Assembly (NCBI RefSeq): GCF_014207095.1
Contig: NZ_JACHBG010000007.1
Location: 1 to 64,000, forward strand
DNA: 64,000 nucleotides
Source: Martinezella lusitana
GTDB lineage: Bacteria; Pseudomonadota; Alphaproteobacteria; Rhizobiales; Rhizobiaceae
Reading direction: 5' to 3'
The translations under genes and the position numbers were made by a program. Shown piece after piece: positions 26,502-34,882 of this stretch; the first letter of the stretch is position 1; every line of letters starts with the position of its first letter. The notes beneath the pieces were generated by a model. The model had not been told where the DNA came from. It saw only the letters and a list, made by a program, of their open reading frames with translations, and searched no databases.

Positions 26502-27776
26502 TTAAATGTCGTCCGTCGAGAGCTGTGCTGCGCTTGCTGCCTTCACGGCAAATCCTTCGACATAATCGGCCATTTCGGCGGGATCGAAGACATGTCCGTC
26601 CATGAAGCGATCGCCCTCCTTATCGCCCTCAATGCGGATATCGGCCTCGTCAGGCCCCGCTCCGGCGCCGAGTGCGAGCCTGTAAAGATCCGGACGATAG
26701 GCCGAGGCGGCGATTTTCATGTTCTGTTTGGATAGGGCAATCTGGCCCCAGCGGATCATCTGGCTGAATATCCATAGAGCCTGGCTCGGGCGCGGATAAT
26801 TGGCAAAGTTGCCATGAAAGGAAAAATATCGATCGATCACGCGCCGATTGCCCCTGGCATCGAGGTTGAATTCGCCTGATAGCACGCGGCGGATGATGGC
26901 GGCGGGCGCCGCGATGTAGCGGGGATCGGCAAGCGCCTCGGCGAGTGCGTCGTGATTTTCCGACCGGTCGCACCAGCGGGCGGCGGCATCAAGCGCAACG
27001 ATCAGGCGTGAAACCGTTTCGGGATGGCTCTCGGCCCATTCCGGGCGCATTCCAATCACCTTCTCCGGAGCGGAGGGCCATATGTCCTGCTTGGCGGCGA
27101 CAATGCGCCCGACGCCGCGCTCGGACGCAACCATGTTCCAGGGAGCGCCGACGCAGAAACCGTCGATGGCGCCGGCTGCAAGTGCGTCGGATGTCAGCGG
27201 CGGTGGGACGACGACGAGCTTCACGTCCCGGTCAGGGTCGATACCGCCGGCGGCCAGCCAATATCGGAACTCGTAATTGTGAGACGAGAACGGATACGTC
27301 ATTCCGAACGTCGGAGGTGCCTCGCCACGGTCCTTCCCATGCGAAAGCACGACCGCCAACGCCCTGGCGTTTTCGAGTGCGCTCGCCTGTTCAGCAATCC
27401 CGACATGATCGCGCATGCGATCGAACAGCCTGACGGAAAGAGTGATCGCGCTGCCACCCAGGCCGAGTGAGAAGGGGGTGATCGTCGACGAAGGATTGGA
27501 GCCAAGGCCAAGCATCGAAGCCACCGGCATCGGCGACAGCATGTGTGCGATGTCGAATTGGCGGAAGGCCAATCGGTCGCGGACATTGGCCCATGAGACA
27601 TCCTTGACCAGTTCGAGTGCCAGTCCCTCCCTGGCTGCAAAGCCGAATTCGGCCGCAGCGATCAGGACGGAAGCATCGACGAGCGGAATAAAGCCGGCGC
27701 GCAGGACCTTCTGCTCCCTGCCGCTGACGCGTTCGGGGGCGATAAGCTTGCTACTGGAGCGTTCGATTATCGTCAT
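26502..27776 (-). CDS. nasS: NasS, cytoplasmic nitrate sensor
   Basis: A 424-residue protein similar in layout to NrtA (YWLAAGGIDPDRDV, FCVGAPWNMV) but with no signal peptide, as expected of NasS. In the known system, nitrate-free NasS binds NasT and blocks it; nitrate releases NasT to act on the nas leader. It lies 34 bp downstream of nasT and ends 169 bp before the sigma-54 promoter of the nrtA operon, its target. The similarity to NrtA is expected from shared ancestry. Confidence 0.9.
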   Translation of the reverse strand: MTIIERSSSKLIAPERVSGREQKVLRAGFIPLVDASVLIAAAEFGFAAREGLALELVKDVSWANVRDRLAFRQFDIAHMLSPMPVASMLGLGSNPSSTITPFSLGLGGSAITLSVRLFDRMRDHVGIAEQASALENARALAVVLSHGKDRGEAPPTFGMTYPFSSHNYEFRYWLAAGGIDPDRDVKLVVVPPPLTSDALAAGAIDGFCVGAPWNMVASERGVGRIVAAKQDIWPSAPEKVIGMRPEWAESHPETVSRLIVALDAAARWCDRSENHDALAEALADPRYIAAPAAIIRRVLSGEFNLDARGNRRVIDRYFSFHGNFANYPRPSQALWIFSQMIRWGQIALSKQNMKIAASAYRPDLYRLALGAGAGPDEADIRIEGDKEGDRFMDGHVFDPAEMADYVEGFAVKAASAAQLSTDDI

Positions 27777-27810
27777 CTTCTCTTACCTTGGCTTTCTCCC
27801 GGTATCGCGA

Positions 27811-28398
27811 TCACATCAGCAGCCCGGCCGCCGTCACCACACTCTGAGCGATTTCGGAGATCTTCTTCTTCTCGTTCATGGCTGTCTGACGCAGGAGTGC
27901 AAAGGCATCTTCCTCCGACAGGCCGCGCATCTTCATCAGAATGCCCTTTGCGCGCTCGACGATCTTGCGCTCCTCCAGAGCGGATTTTGCTTCGGCAAGC
28001 TCTCTTTGAAGGCGGGAGAAGGCGTTGAAGCGGCTGACCGCCATGTCGAGGATGGATTTGACCCGCTCCTTCTTCAATCCGTCGACGACATAAGCCGAAA
28101 CACCCGCCTCCATGGCGGCCTCGATCTGGGCCGTATCGGATCTGTCGACAAACATCGCGATCGGCCTACCAACGGTGCGCGTCAACTGAAAAAGGTGCTC
28201 CATCATGTCGCGATTTGGGTTTTCGATATCGATGACGATTACATCCGGCTTGAGCGCCTCGATGACGCGGGCAACACCATTGACTTCATGAATGACCATG
28301 ACCTTGCCGTGCCCGGCTTCACGTAGCCCTTCCTCGATGATCGAGGCGCGGATCACGTTTTCGTCGATGACCAGAATTGTCAGCTCGGAGAGGACCAT
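27811..28398 (-). CDS. nasT: NasT, ANTAR-type antitermination regulator
   Basis: A 195-residue two-domain protein: a receiver-like domain at about 1-120 (LTILVIDEN, Asp57 in VIDIENPN) and a C-terminal ANTAR RNA-binding domain at about 128-190 (ALEERKIVERAKGILMKMRGLSEEDAFALLRQTAM). The frame runs to 28575, but the ATG at 28398 has AAGG ahead of it and starts the receiver fold. It is expected to bind the hexaloop hairpin in the nrtA leader. Its start is 8 bp after the small membrane-protein gene, so the two are probably co-transcribed. Confidence 0.92.
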   Translation of the reverse strand: MVLSELTILVIDENVIRASIIEEGLREAGHGKVMVIHEVNGVARVIEALKPDVIVIDIENPNRDMMEHLFQLTRTVGRPIAMFVDRSDTAQIEAAMEAGVSAYVVDGLKKERVKSILDMAVSRFNAFSRLQRELAEAKSALEERKIVERAKGILMKMRGLSEEDAFALLRQTAMNEKKKISEIAQSVVTAAGLLM

Positions 28399-28406
28399 CG
28401 CCACCT

Positions 28407-28709
28407 TCAATCGATGACGCCATGCAGATAGATCGCGAAACCGGCTGCCGATATCAGCAGAGACCAAAGTGGCGACAGGGTTCGTCCGAGCGCGAGCGCG
28501 ATCGTCATGCCGCAAGCGATCAAGGTCGCGCCGGCAAGCACGCCGCAATTGGCGAATGAAAGGCCGATCGCGCACAGGAATATGCTGGTCGAAACCGTCG
28601 CCAGTGCGAGGCGGCTATGCGACATCTGCGGCCCCGAGGTGAAGATGGAGGAGCAATCCGCCCAACTGAAGCCGATGGCAATGCACAAGAATGGCAGGAG
28701 CAGTCCCAC
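28407..28709 (-). CDS. Small membrane protein at the head of the nasTS transcript
   Basis: With the GTG start at 28709 this is a 100-residue protein with three to four hydrophobic segments (about 1-18, 35-55, 58-75, 80-96) and no motif I recognise. The frame is open to 28877, but a sigma-54 promoter at 28778-28793 would start the mRNA near 28767, and AGGGA stands 7 nt before the GTG, so the shorter form is likely. It ends 8 bp before nasT. A role in nitrate sensing or transport is only inferred from position. Confidence 0.6.
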   Translation of the reverse strand: MGLLLPFLCIAIGFSWADCSSIFTSGPQMSHSRLALATVSTSIFLCAIGLSFANCGVLAGATLIACGMTIALALGRTLSPLWSLLISAAGFAIYLHGVID

Positions 28710-28777
28710 TTGATGTTCCCTTTCGAACTCTTCGAACCAAAGCGCGTCACTGCCGCAAAGCCGCTGGAGTTGTTCCA

Positions 28778-28793
28778 AGCAAGTCGCGTGCCA
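28778..28793 (-). promoter_or_regulatory. Sigma-54 promoter of the nasT-nasS transcript
   Basis: TGGCACGCGACTTGCT, an exact TGGCAC-N5-TTGCW element with the correct GG-N10-GC spacing. The predicted start near 28767 leaves a leader of about 58 nt before the GTG at 28709. I did not find a clear NtrC consensus site upstream of it. Confidence 0.8.
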
Positions 28794-28851
28794 TGAAGTA
28801 ATGCTTTGTAAACACTGAGGATTTCTATGCCGCAGGCGATAGAGTTCGAAA

Positions 28852-28876
28852 TGAGTGCCTGTTTGATAGGCACTCA
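28852..28876. repeat. Perfect 9-bp inverted repeat (operator or terminator-like)
   Basis: TGAGTGCCT and AGGCACTCA flank a 7-nt loop (GTTTGAT in the plus sense). It lies about 60 bp upstream of the nasTS sigma-54 element and about 125 bp beyond the end of the acetyltransferase gene, so it may act as an operator for the former or a factor-independent stop for the latter; the U-run after the minus-strand hairpin is weak. Confidence 0.45.
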
Positions 28877-28999
28877 ATGCGCATACTGCAGCAATTCGCG
28901 ATGAGCCCGTTTAACCGCCGCCGATGCACACCAGCCTCCAAGGCGGCGGAGAATAGTGTTCGGGCTTTCGAGCCTTGCCGATTTTATGTCTACGCGCCT

Positions 29000-29800
29000 T
29001 CAGCCCCACATTGTCACGGCGTGATCAACGATCTCCCTCATGCGGGTCAGCCGGGCATCCGCCTCTCCCAAGGGCGATTTGGTAACAAGGCCTGCTTCCA
29101 TGGCTGAGGCACCAACCGCCAGGAACTCGTCATCGTCCATCACCTGGGCGATCTCGAAGTCGATCCAGCGCCGCGTGTCGGTGACGATCAGCGGGGCGCC
29201 TTCCATTATCCGGAGGCGGTCCGGCCATCGGCGCTGCTCCGCAAGATGCAGTGCCGTACAACGGTTGAAATCGACGCCGATCAGAAGAACCTTGGCCTCC
29301 AGCCTGTAGAGCGCGCCCAGAGGTGAGTGCTCTCCGAGGGGATCATCGAGAGCATGCTCTCTCGTGATCTCCTCCGCCAGAGGCCCGAGAGCCGCGAAGG
29401 ATGCCGAGGGATGGTTGCTCCTTGCCGCGCCGGGCCAGGTCCGAAACAACTCGGCAACGGCTCCCATGTTCCTCGTCGGCGTGGTTCTGGCATCGAACGG
29501 AGGCATGTTGGCCTTAATCGGCTCGATCCATTCCTTGGGTACAGGAGGCATTGCCCAGTTCGCGGGATTGGTTATCTGCGCCGAATGCGCCGGCATTACG
29601 AGAGTGCCCGCCGATCCCACCGCCTCGATCAAGGCCTGGATGACGGCGACAGCTCCACCGCAGACCCACCCCAGGGAGGCGAGCGACGTGTGCACTATGA
29701 GGATGTCGCCGTGGCGGACACCGATCTTGCCGAGATCGGCGGTCAGGCTGTCGACGGTGACCGGGGATTTGGTTCGGGCGATCTTGTCTGCTTCGCTCAT
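29000..29800 (-). CDS. Aminoglycoside N(3)-acetyltransferase family protein
   Basis: A 266-residue member of the AAC(3)/FrbF family: GVRHGDILIVHTSLASLGWVCGG at about 28-50, then GTLVMPAHSAQ and a His-containing NHPSASFAALGP segment, which follows the family order. The frame is open to 29965; the ATG at 29800 starts recognisable sequence and has AGAGA ahead. AAC(3) relatives in soil bacteria are not always resistance enzymes, so the substrate is uncertain. It is divergent from the peroxidase-encapsulin operon. Confidence 0.8.
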   Translation of the reverse strand: MSEADKIARTKSPVTVDSLTADLGKIGVRHGDILIVHTSLASLGWVCGGAVAVIQALIEAVGSAGTLVMPAHSAQITNPANWAMPPVPKEWIEPIKANMPPFDARTTPTRNMGAVAELFRTWPGAARSNHPSASFAALGPLAEEITREHALDDPLGEHSPLGALYRLEAKVLLIGVDFNRCTALHLAEQRRWPDRLRIMEGAPLIVTDTRRWIDFEIAQVMDDDEFLAVGASAMEAGLVTKSPLGEADARLTRMREIVDHAVTMWG

Positions 29801-30183
29801 GGCATTCTCTCTGCTGCTTATATTTCTGACGTTGTCGGGCGTCCGAAGACCGGGTGTCACAGCGATGATAGCGTCGCAAAGGGGGAAATACAGCCAGCCC
29901 CATTTGCTCGATGCCGGCTGAACCGCGAGATCAGCGGCAGGGCGGAGGGATGTCGCATCGGGCACAGCCGATTGACCTTCAATACAATTGACGATGAGAT
30001 AGGCTATGGTCCGACCAAACGGTCATGTCAGCAGGAGACTGCCGGTTGAATGCCGTCTTTAAGGAGCAGGCGCGTCGGAAATCGAAGTGGAAAGCAAGCG
30101 CTGTGACATCGAGGCGCTTGCGACCAATATCATTCTCTGCCTGCATGTCGGGTGTGATACATGAAGGGTCCAACGGATAGACC
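29801..30183. other. Intergenic region between the acetyltransferase and peroxidase genes
   Basis: About 380 bp between two divergent genes; both promoters should lie here. The open frame continuing upstream of the acetyltransferase start lacks a credible alternative start. I saw no recognisable operator or terminator. Confidence 0.4.
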
Positions 30184-31245
30184 ATGGCAATAGTAGATAC
30201 GAAACCAATCCCGCAACCCGTTGTCGCGCGCCTAACGCGTGCGGCGATTTTTATCGTTCTCACCATCAATCCAGGTCGCGAAAGCGAAGCCGCCGTCCGG
30301 TCGATGTGCGCTGATCTCGGCGGGCTGCTTCGGGCGGTCGGATTTCGTGATCTCGAAGGTCGTCTCTCCTGCGTTATGGGCTTCGGATCCGATATGTGGG
30401 ACCGCCTGTTTGATGGACCGAGGCCAAAAGACCTGCATCCTTTTAAGGAAATTCGCGGTGTGCATCATGCTGTTTCTACCCCCGGCGACGTGCTCTTTCA
30501 CATTCGCGCGGCACGTATGGACCTTTGTTTCGAGCTGGCAATGGAAATCATGTCGCGGCTTGGCGATGCGGTGGCGACCGCAGATCAGATCCAGGGTTTT
30601 AGCTATTTCGACGACCGTGATCTGATCGGCTTCGTCGACGGGACGGAAAATCCAGTCGACCAGGAAGCGATCGACGCAGCGATCATCGATGACGAAGACC
30701 CGGCCTTTGCCGGCGGCAGCTATGTGATCGTCCAGAAATACCTGCACGATCTGAAGAAATGGAATGCGATTCCCGTCGAAGTGCAGGAAGGCATCGTCGG
30801 ACGCAAGAAATTCTCGAATATCGAACTCGATGACAGCGTCAAGCCGAGCTATGCCCATAATGCCCTGACGACTATCGTCGAAGATGGCAAGGAGCTTGAT
30901 ATCGTCAGAGACAATATGCCGTTCGGCGACGTCGCGAAGGGCGAGTTTGGAACCTATTTCATTGGCTATGCGAGATCTCCGGTGCGCATCGAGCAGATGC
31001 TTGTCAACATGTTTGTCGGCCGTCCGCCCGGGAATTATGATCGCTTGCTCGATGTCAGTCGGGCGGTCACCGGCAGCCTGTTCTTCGTTCCATCCGCGAT
31101 GTTCCTGGAGAGTGTCGAGTCAGACGCTGCCCCATCAGCGGCCGAACCCGTTGCTGCCGATAGGTCAGATGATGCAAAGCCTGCTGCCCGCAATGAAAGC
31201 ATGGACGCGTCCCTCGGGATCGGCTCATTAAGGAAAGAGGTTTGA
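30184..31245 (+). CDS. Dye-decolorizing peroxidase with an encapsulin cargo peptide
   Basis: A 353-residue DyP-type haem peroxidase. The family motif GFVDGTENP is at 149-157 with catalytic Asp152; His224 (SYAHN) is the probable haem ligand and Arg242 lies in VRDNMPFG. The catalytic domain ends at about residue 310. After an Ala/Pro/Ser-rich linker (about 311-338) the protein ends with DASLGIGSLR at 341-350, matching the encapsulin targeting consensus around S-L-x-I-G-S-L. No signal peptide is present. The shell gene starts 1 nt after its stop, so the enzyme is probably packaged inside the shell. Confidence 0.93.
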   Translation: MAIVDTKPIPQPVVARLTRAAIFIVLTINPGRESEAAVRSMCADLGGLLRAVGFRDLEGRLSCVMGFGSDMWDRLFDGPRPKDLHPFKEIRGVHHAVSTPGDVLFHIRAARMDLCFELAMEIMSRLGDAVATADQIQGFSYFDDRDLIGFVDGTENPVDQEAIDAAIIDDEDPAFAGGSYVIVQKYLHDLKKWNAIPVEVQEGIVGRKKFSNIELDDSVKPSYAHNALTTIVEDGKELDIVRDNMPFGDVAKGEFGTYFIGYARSPVRIEQMLVNMFVGRPPGNYDRLLDVSRAVTGSLFFVPSAMFLESVESDAAPSAAEPVAADRSDDAKPAARNESMDASLGIGSLRKEV

Positions 31246-31246
31246 C

Positions 31247-32071
31247 ATGAACAATCTTCACCGGGAGCTTGCTCCCATCTCCGAAAAGGCTTGGGAGCAG
31301 ATCGAGGCGGAAGCAAAGAGAACGCTCAAGCGCCATTTGGCTGCGCGTCGTGTCGTCGATGTCGATGGGCCGAAAGGACTCGATTTTTCGGCCACCGGCA
31401 CCGGGCACGTCAAGAAAGTCGCGAGCCCGGGCGATGGCGTTCAGGCTTCCCTGCGCGAGGTCAAACGGGTCGTCGAACTGCGTGTTCCGTTCGAACTTTC
31501 GCGATCGGCCATCGATGATGTTGACCGAGGTGCGGAGGATTCCGACTGGTCTCCGGTCAAGGAGGCGGCACGCAGGCTCGCCTTCAGTGAGGACCGCGCC
31601 GTATTCGAAGGTTTTGCGCCCGCAGATATCCAGGGGATCGGTGAGAGCAGCAGCAATCCCGCCCTGACCCTTTCGGCAAGTGTCAAAAACTATCCGGACA
31701 TCGTCGCGAAGGCCGTTGGCCTTTTGCGCCTTGCCGGCGTCGAAGGGCCTTACGCCCTGGTTCTTGGCGAGGAAGCCTACACAGCCGCAAGCGGCGGCAG
31801 CGACGAGGGGTATCCGGTGCTCCACCATATCGAAAAAATCGTCGATGGCGGGATCTTCTGGGCGCCGGCGATCAAGGGTGGCTACGTCCTGACGACCAGA
31901 AGCGGCGATTTCGAACTCGATCTCGGCCAGGACATTTCCATAGGCTATCTCAGCCATTCCGCGACAGCAGTCGAGCTCTACTTTCAGGAAAGCTTCACCT
32001 TTCGGGTGCTGACGGCCGAGGCAGCGGTCACCCTTTTGCCCGCTCCGGGAGAAGCGGAAAAGGGCTCGTAG
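31247..32071 (+). CDS. Family 1 encapsulin shell protein
   Basis: A 274-residue HK97-fold shell protein (linocin M18/encapsulin family), starting MNNLHRELAPISEKAWEQIEAEA and containing the family blocks ARRVVDVDGPKG at about 33-44, LREVKRVVELRVPFELSR, ARRLAFSEDRAVFEG and LGEEAYTA. These proteins self-assemble into icosahedral compartments that load cargo through C-terminal peptides. The ribosome-binding region (AGGAAAGAGG) lies in the end of the peroxidase gene, 1 nt before which the stop occurs, so the pair forms one operon. Confidence 0.95.
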   Translation: MNNLHRELAPISEKAWEQIEAEAKRTLKRHLAARRVVDVDGPKGLDFSATGTGHVKKVASPGDGVQASLREVKRVVELRVPFELSRSAIDDVDRGAEDSDWSPVKEAARRLAFSEDRAVFEGFAPADIQGIGESSSNPALTLSASVKNYPDIVAKAVGLLRLAGVEGPYALVLGEEAYTAASGGSDEGYPVLHHIEKIVDGGIFWAPAIKGGYVLTTRSGDFELDLGQDISIGYLSHSATAVELYFQESFTFRVLTAEAAVTLLPAPGEAEKGS

Positions 32072-32205
32072 GCCAAAACGACGGGGGAAGGAGTGCTCGC
32101 GCGCAGCAGCTCCCATTCCCAGCAATGGCAGTTTTGGCGGGCTTGAGATTGTCCGCCATCACTTTCGGCATGCGCGTAGACTTGCGGTCGCCTGCGCGGG
32201 AATGC

Positions 32206-33117
32206 TCAGCGCAGTGACAGAATGCGCTTCGGGTCGATCTTGCCGCGGAGCAGGTCTGAAAGAGCAAGGAGATTGCCTTTCAATCGTCCGCGCCGATCGA
32301 CGAGGCCCTGCGGCCGCAGGCTGCCAACGATATTCGCGCAGGTGTTTCCAATCGCAAAACGCAGCGCTCTTCGCCACCCCATTGTGCCCTTGCGCGCGAC
32401 ATAGACTGAATTCGCGATCTGCGAGTAGCCAAACCGCAGACCGGACGTGCGACCGCGTTTTACGCCCCGATGGACGCCGCGCAGCGCGTCGGCAAACACG
32501 ATGCGGCCCTTGCCGGCAAGCTGGCCTGAGAAATCGATATCCTCATGCCAGCCATAGAGTGGCAGGTTCTCATCGAAGCGTGCGCCGATCCGCATTATCG
32601 TCGCAAAGCGAAACGCCATGTTACAGCCATAGAGGTTTCCGGTCGGCGCAACACGCGCCTCCCCCCTCTCAGGTGCAGTGTCGCTTGTCAGAATTGAAAA
32701 CGTCTCCGGCAGATCTATGCCCGGGCCGCGGATGCCGTCGGCAAGAACATGGCCGGTCGCGGCTATGATGTCCGGATTCTGCAGGAAGAGATGCTCAGTC
32801 TCGGCAAGAAAGCGATCGGCCGGAAGAAAGTCGTCGTCGAAGAAAACGATCAGATCCGCTTCGCCGGCGGCGTCGAAGATGGCATTTCGTTGGGCGCTCG
32901 AACCCTGTGGGCCGACGACATGCTCCACAGGAACAGCGAGCCCTGCCGCGTGGTCCCAATCGACGTCGCTGTCGTTAACAGGGCAGATCAGGATACGATC
33001 GGGGCGCCGCTCCTGCTTGTCGATCTGTGCTAGCGTATCCCGAAGGACCTCACGGCGCCCCGTGGTGGCAATCCCCACGACAATGACAACAGGTTTGGTT
33101 TGAGATGTGTCGATCAT
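32206..33117 (-). CDS. Family 2 glycosyltransferase
   Basis: A 303-residue GT-A fold enzyme: N-terminal VVIVVGIATTGRREVLRDTLAQI, then FFDDDFLP (the DxD-type metal site, about 92-99), and the family C-terminal ED-like motif in GWHEDIDFS. It probably adds one sugar in the synthesis of a surface polysaccharide. It lies 5 bp downstream of a Wzx-type flippase gene, so the two form an operon, but no polymerase or priming transferase is present nearby. The sugar donor is not evident. Confidence 0.85.
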   Translation of the reverse strand: MIDTSQTKPVVIVVGIATTGRREVLRDTLAQIDKQERRPDRILICPVNDSDVDWDHAAGLAVPVEHVVGPQGSSAQRNAIFDAAGEADLIVFFDDDFLPADRFLAETEHLFLQNPDIIAATGHVLADGIRGPGIDLPETFSILTSDTAPERGEARVAPTGNLYGCNMAFRFATIMRIGARFDENLPLYGWHEDIDFSGQLAGKGRIVFADALRGVHRGVKRGRTSGLRFGYSQIANSVYVARKGTMGWRRALRFAIGNTCANIVGSLRPQGLVDRRGRLKGNLLALSDLLRGKIDPKRILSLR

Positions 33118-33122
33118 GATAT

Positions 33123-34502
33123 CTACACTGCGATCCAGCGAACGAGGGTTAGCAGGGGAAGAGCGGTAAGGGCTGCCACGGCAACGAGCGCGAGACCCGT
33201 GGAGATCAGCAGGCTACCGGGTTGCCATGCGGAGATCAGCCAGGCGAGCAGCAATGCGGCCGCTGGCGGCAGCACCGGCTGCCACGGCATGGTGAACGAT
33301 CGCCAGCGCTGCATGAGCACGCCGATAAGAGTAGCCGCTGCTGCCCCGGTGGCTGCTCCGGCGGTCACCGCCGTCGGGGTGCCGGCGCCAAGCCATGCAG
33401 CTGCAAGTGCGCCGCCGCAGGTCAGAACGCATTCGATAATCGCCAGCCCCAGGATGATGGGCAGCAGACGCTTGAGTTGCGCCGGCGTCGGAAGCACGGT
33501 TTGGACGACCGCGCGCAGCATCGCCATCAGCATCACGAAGGGCGCTGCGCGCAGAAATGCCTCCCGAAGGCCAGCCGGTACGACGAGCTGGGTCGCAAGG
33601 CTAAGTGTCGCGACGATTGCAGCTGCACCAATCAGCGAAAGCCCCACCAGCAGCGCGTAATATCTGCCAAGCTCAGCTTGGATCGTCTGCGCGCCGCCTT
33701 TCCGGTCAAATTGCGCCACCAGATCGGGGAAGCGGATCGCTTGAAGCGACGAGGTCAGCATCACGAAAGGGCGCTGAAGCAGGTCAAGCGCCAGCATCGG
33801 GCCGGCGGCAGCCGAACCCAGCGACCCAAGCAGAATGGACTTGATGCCGAGCGGCACCAGGAGCGTTGCGACCCCGGCTCCGGCTGATATGCCGCCATAA
33901 GCGAGGTTACGCTTTACGATGTCGCCATCCCAGCATGCGGAGAGAGGCATCACTTGGCGCGATTGAAATAAGGCGAGTCCGCAGTAGACCACATTGCCAG
34001 CCACAAAGCCGGCAACAACGTGAGCGAGATCGGGATGGAGCGCGGCACCGGCAATCGTGGCTAGTGCGAGCGTCGTCGCGCGCGCACCCTGAAGCCAGGA
34101 GAAGAGCCGGAATTCCTGTCGAAATCGCAGCATCGTCAGATGCAGTTCACCTGCGCCCTGCAGGATCGCCGCCAATGCCCCGACCAGCCCCAGCCAGATA
34201 GAGATGCCGAAAAGCGGCCCGAGAAAGGCGACAAGCAAGCAGATGCCGGCGCTGCCGGCAAGTTCGGTGCCGATAACTCCGCGCTCAACCTGCTCAGTGG
34301 CCCGGTCGGGGCCAGGGTAGAAGCGGCTGGAGGCGGCGCGAATCCACTGGAAGCAGACGATGTCGGCGAACTGGACAATGGAGATGAATAGCGAATAGCC
34401 CGCATAATCTTTGGCGGGAAGCAGGTTGGCGATGACAATGAGCAGCCCGAAGGCGACGAGCGACTGATAGAGATAGGCGCCCAGGGCGGCGATCTTGGCC
34501 AT
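33123..34502 (-). CDS. Wzx-type oligosaccharide flippase
   Basis: A 459-residue polytopic membrane protein with about 12 hydrophobic segments. LLPAKDYAGYSLFISIVQFADIVCFQW near the N-terminus and the overall plan fit the MOP superfamily (Wzx/RfbX) that flips lipid-linked oligosaccharides across the inner membrane. It is the first gene of a two-gene operon with the glycosyltransferase. A peptidoglycan or antibiotic exporter of the same superfamily is a weaker alternative. Confidence 0.75.
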   Translation of the reverse strand: MAKIAALGAYLYQSLVAFGLLIVIANLLPAKDYAGYSLFISIVQFADIVCFQWIRAASSRFYPGPDRATEQVERGVIGTELAGSAGICLLVAFLGPLFGISIWLGLVGALAAILQGAGELHLTMLRFRQEFRLFSWLQGARATTLALATIAGAALHPDLAHVVAGFVAGNVVYCGLALFQSRQVMPLSACWDGDIVKRNLAYGGISAGAGVATLLVPLGIKSILLGSLGSAAAGPMLALDLLQRPFVMLTSSLQAIRFPDLVAQFDRKGGAQTIQAELGRYYALLVGLSLIGAAAIVATLSLATQLVVPAGLREAFLRAAPFVMLMAMLRAVVQTVLPTPAQLKRLLPIILGLAIIECVLTCGGALAAAWLGAGTPTAVTAGAATGAAAATLIGVLMQRWRSFTMPWQPVLPPAAALLLAWLISAWQPGSLLISTGLALVAVAALTALPLLTLVRWIAV

Positions 34503-34834
34503 CAGGCCGCCATCCTCTTCAAATGGAACCTATCAATCATGTCGCTGTTCCCCACCCAACTCAACGTCTGAACGCATCTGCCCCGCGCTTCAACCATATG
34601 AGATAGAGCAAAAAGATTAATAGAGGCCACCAATCGACGCGTCGCCGCCTCGTTCAGCACCAACGGCATCGCAGGCCTCTCAAACCCATGATACGATGGT
34701 CAGAATGGGACGATTGTGGACGAGACGGGAAGTCCCGATACCGGTGCCGATCATGGGCCGCAGGGTTGGCGGGAGGCCTCACTGGGAGGCCACGGTCCCG
34801 CGAGAAAGGATCGCCTTTCAGGGGCGTAGGGCGG
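34503..34834. other. Intergenic region upstream of the flippase gene
   Basis: Promoter region for the minus-strand flippase operon. A short plus-strand frame (34688-34873) encodes an Arg-rich peptide and overlaps the terminator at 34835-34867, so I do not call it a gene. Nothing else stands out. Confidence 0.4.
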
Positions 34835-34867
34835 AAAAAAAGAGCCCAGCCGGAAATCGGCTGGGCT
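34835..34867 (-). terminator. Intrinsic terminator after the beta-helix gene
   Basis: On the minus strand AGCCCAGCCG-ATTTC-CGGCTGGGCT forms a perfect 10-bp GC-rich stem, followed by C and seven T. It lies 16 nt downstream of the stop at 34883, so it closes that transcript. Confidence 0.92.
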
Positions 34868-34882
34868 GCCTAATGGGATCAA

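Noticed and set aside
28710..28877. Longer form of the small membrane protein starting at 28877.
   Set aside because: A sigma-54 promoter at 28778-28793 would begin the mRNA downstream of that start, and the extra residues are not protein-like.
31067..32125. A 352-codon minus-strand frame across encapsulin and the peroxidase end.
   Set aside because: Both plus-strand genes are clear and coupled, so the antisense frame is a by-product.
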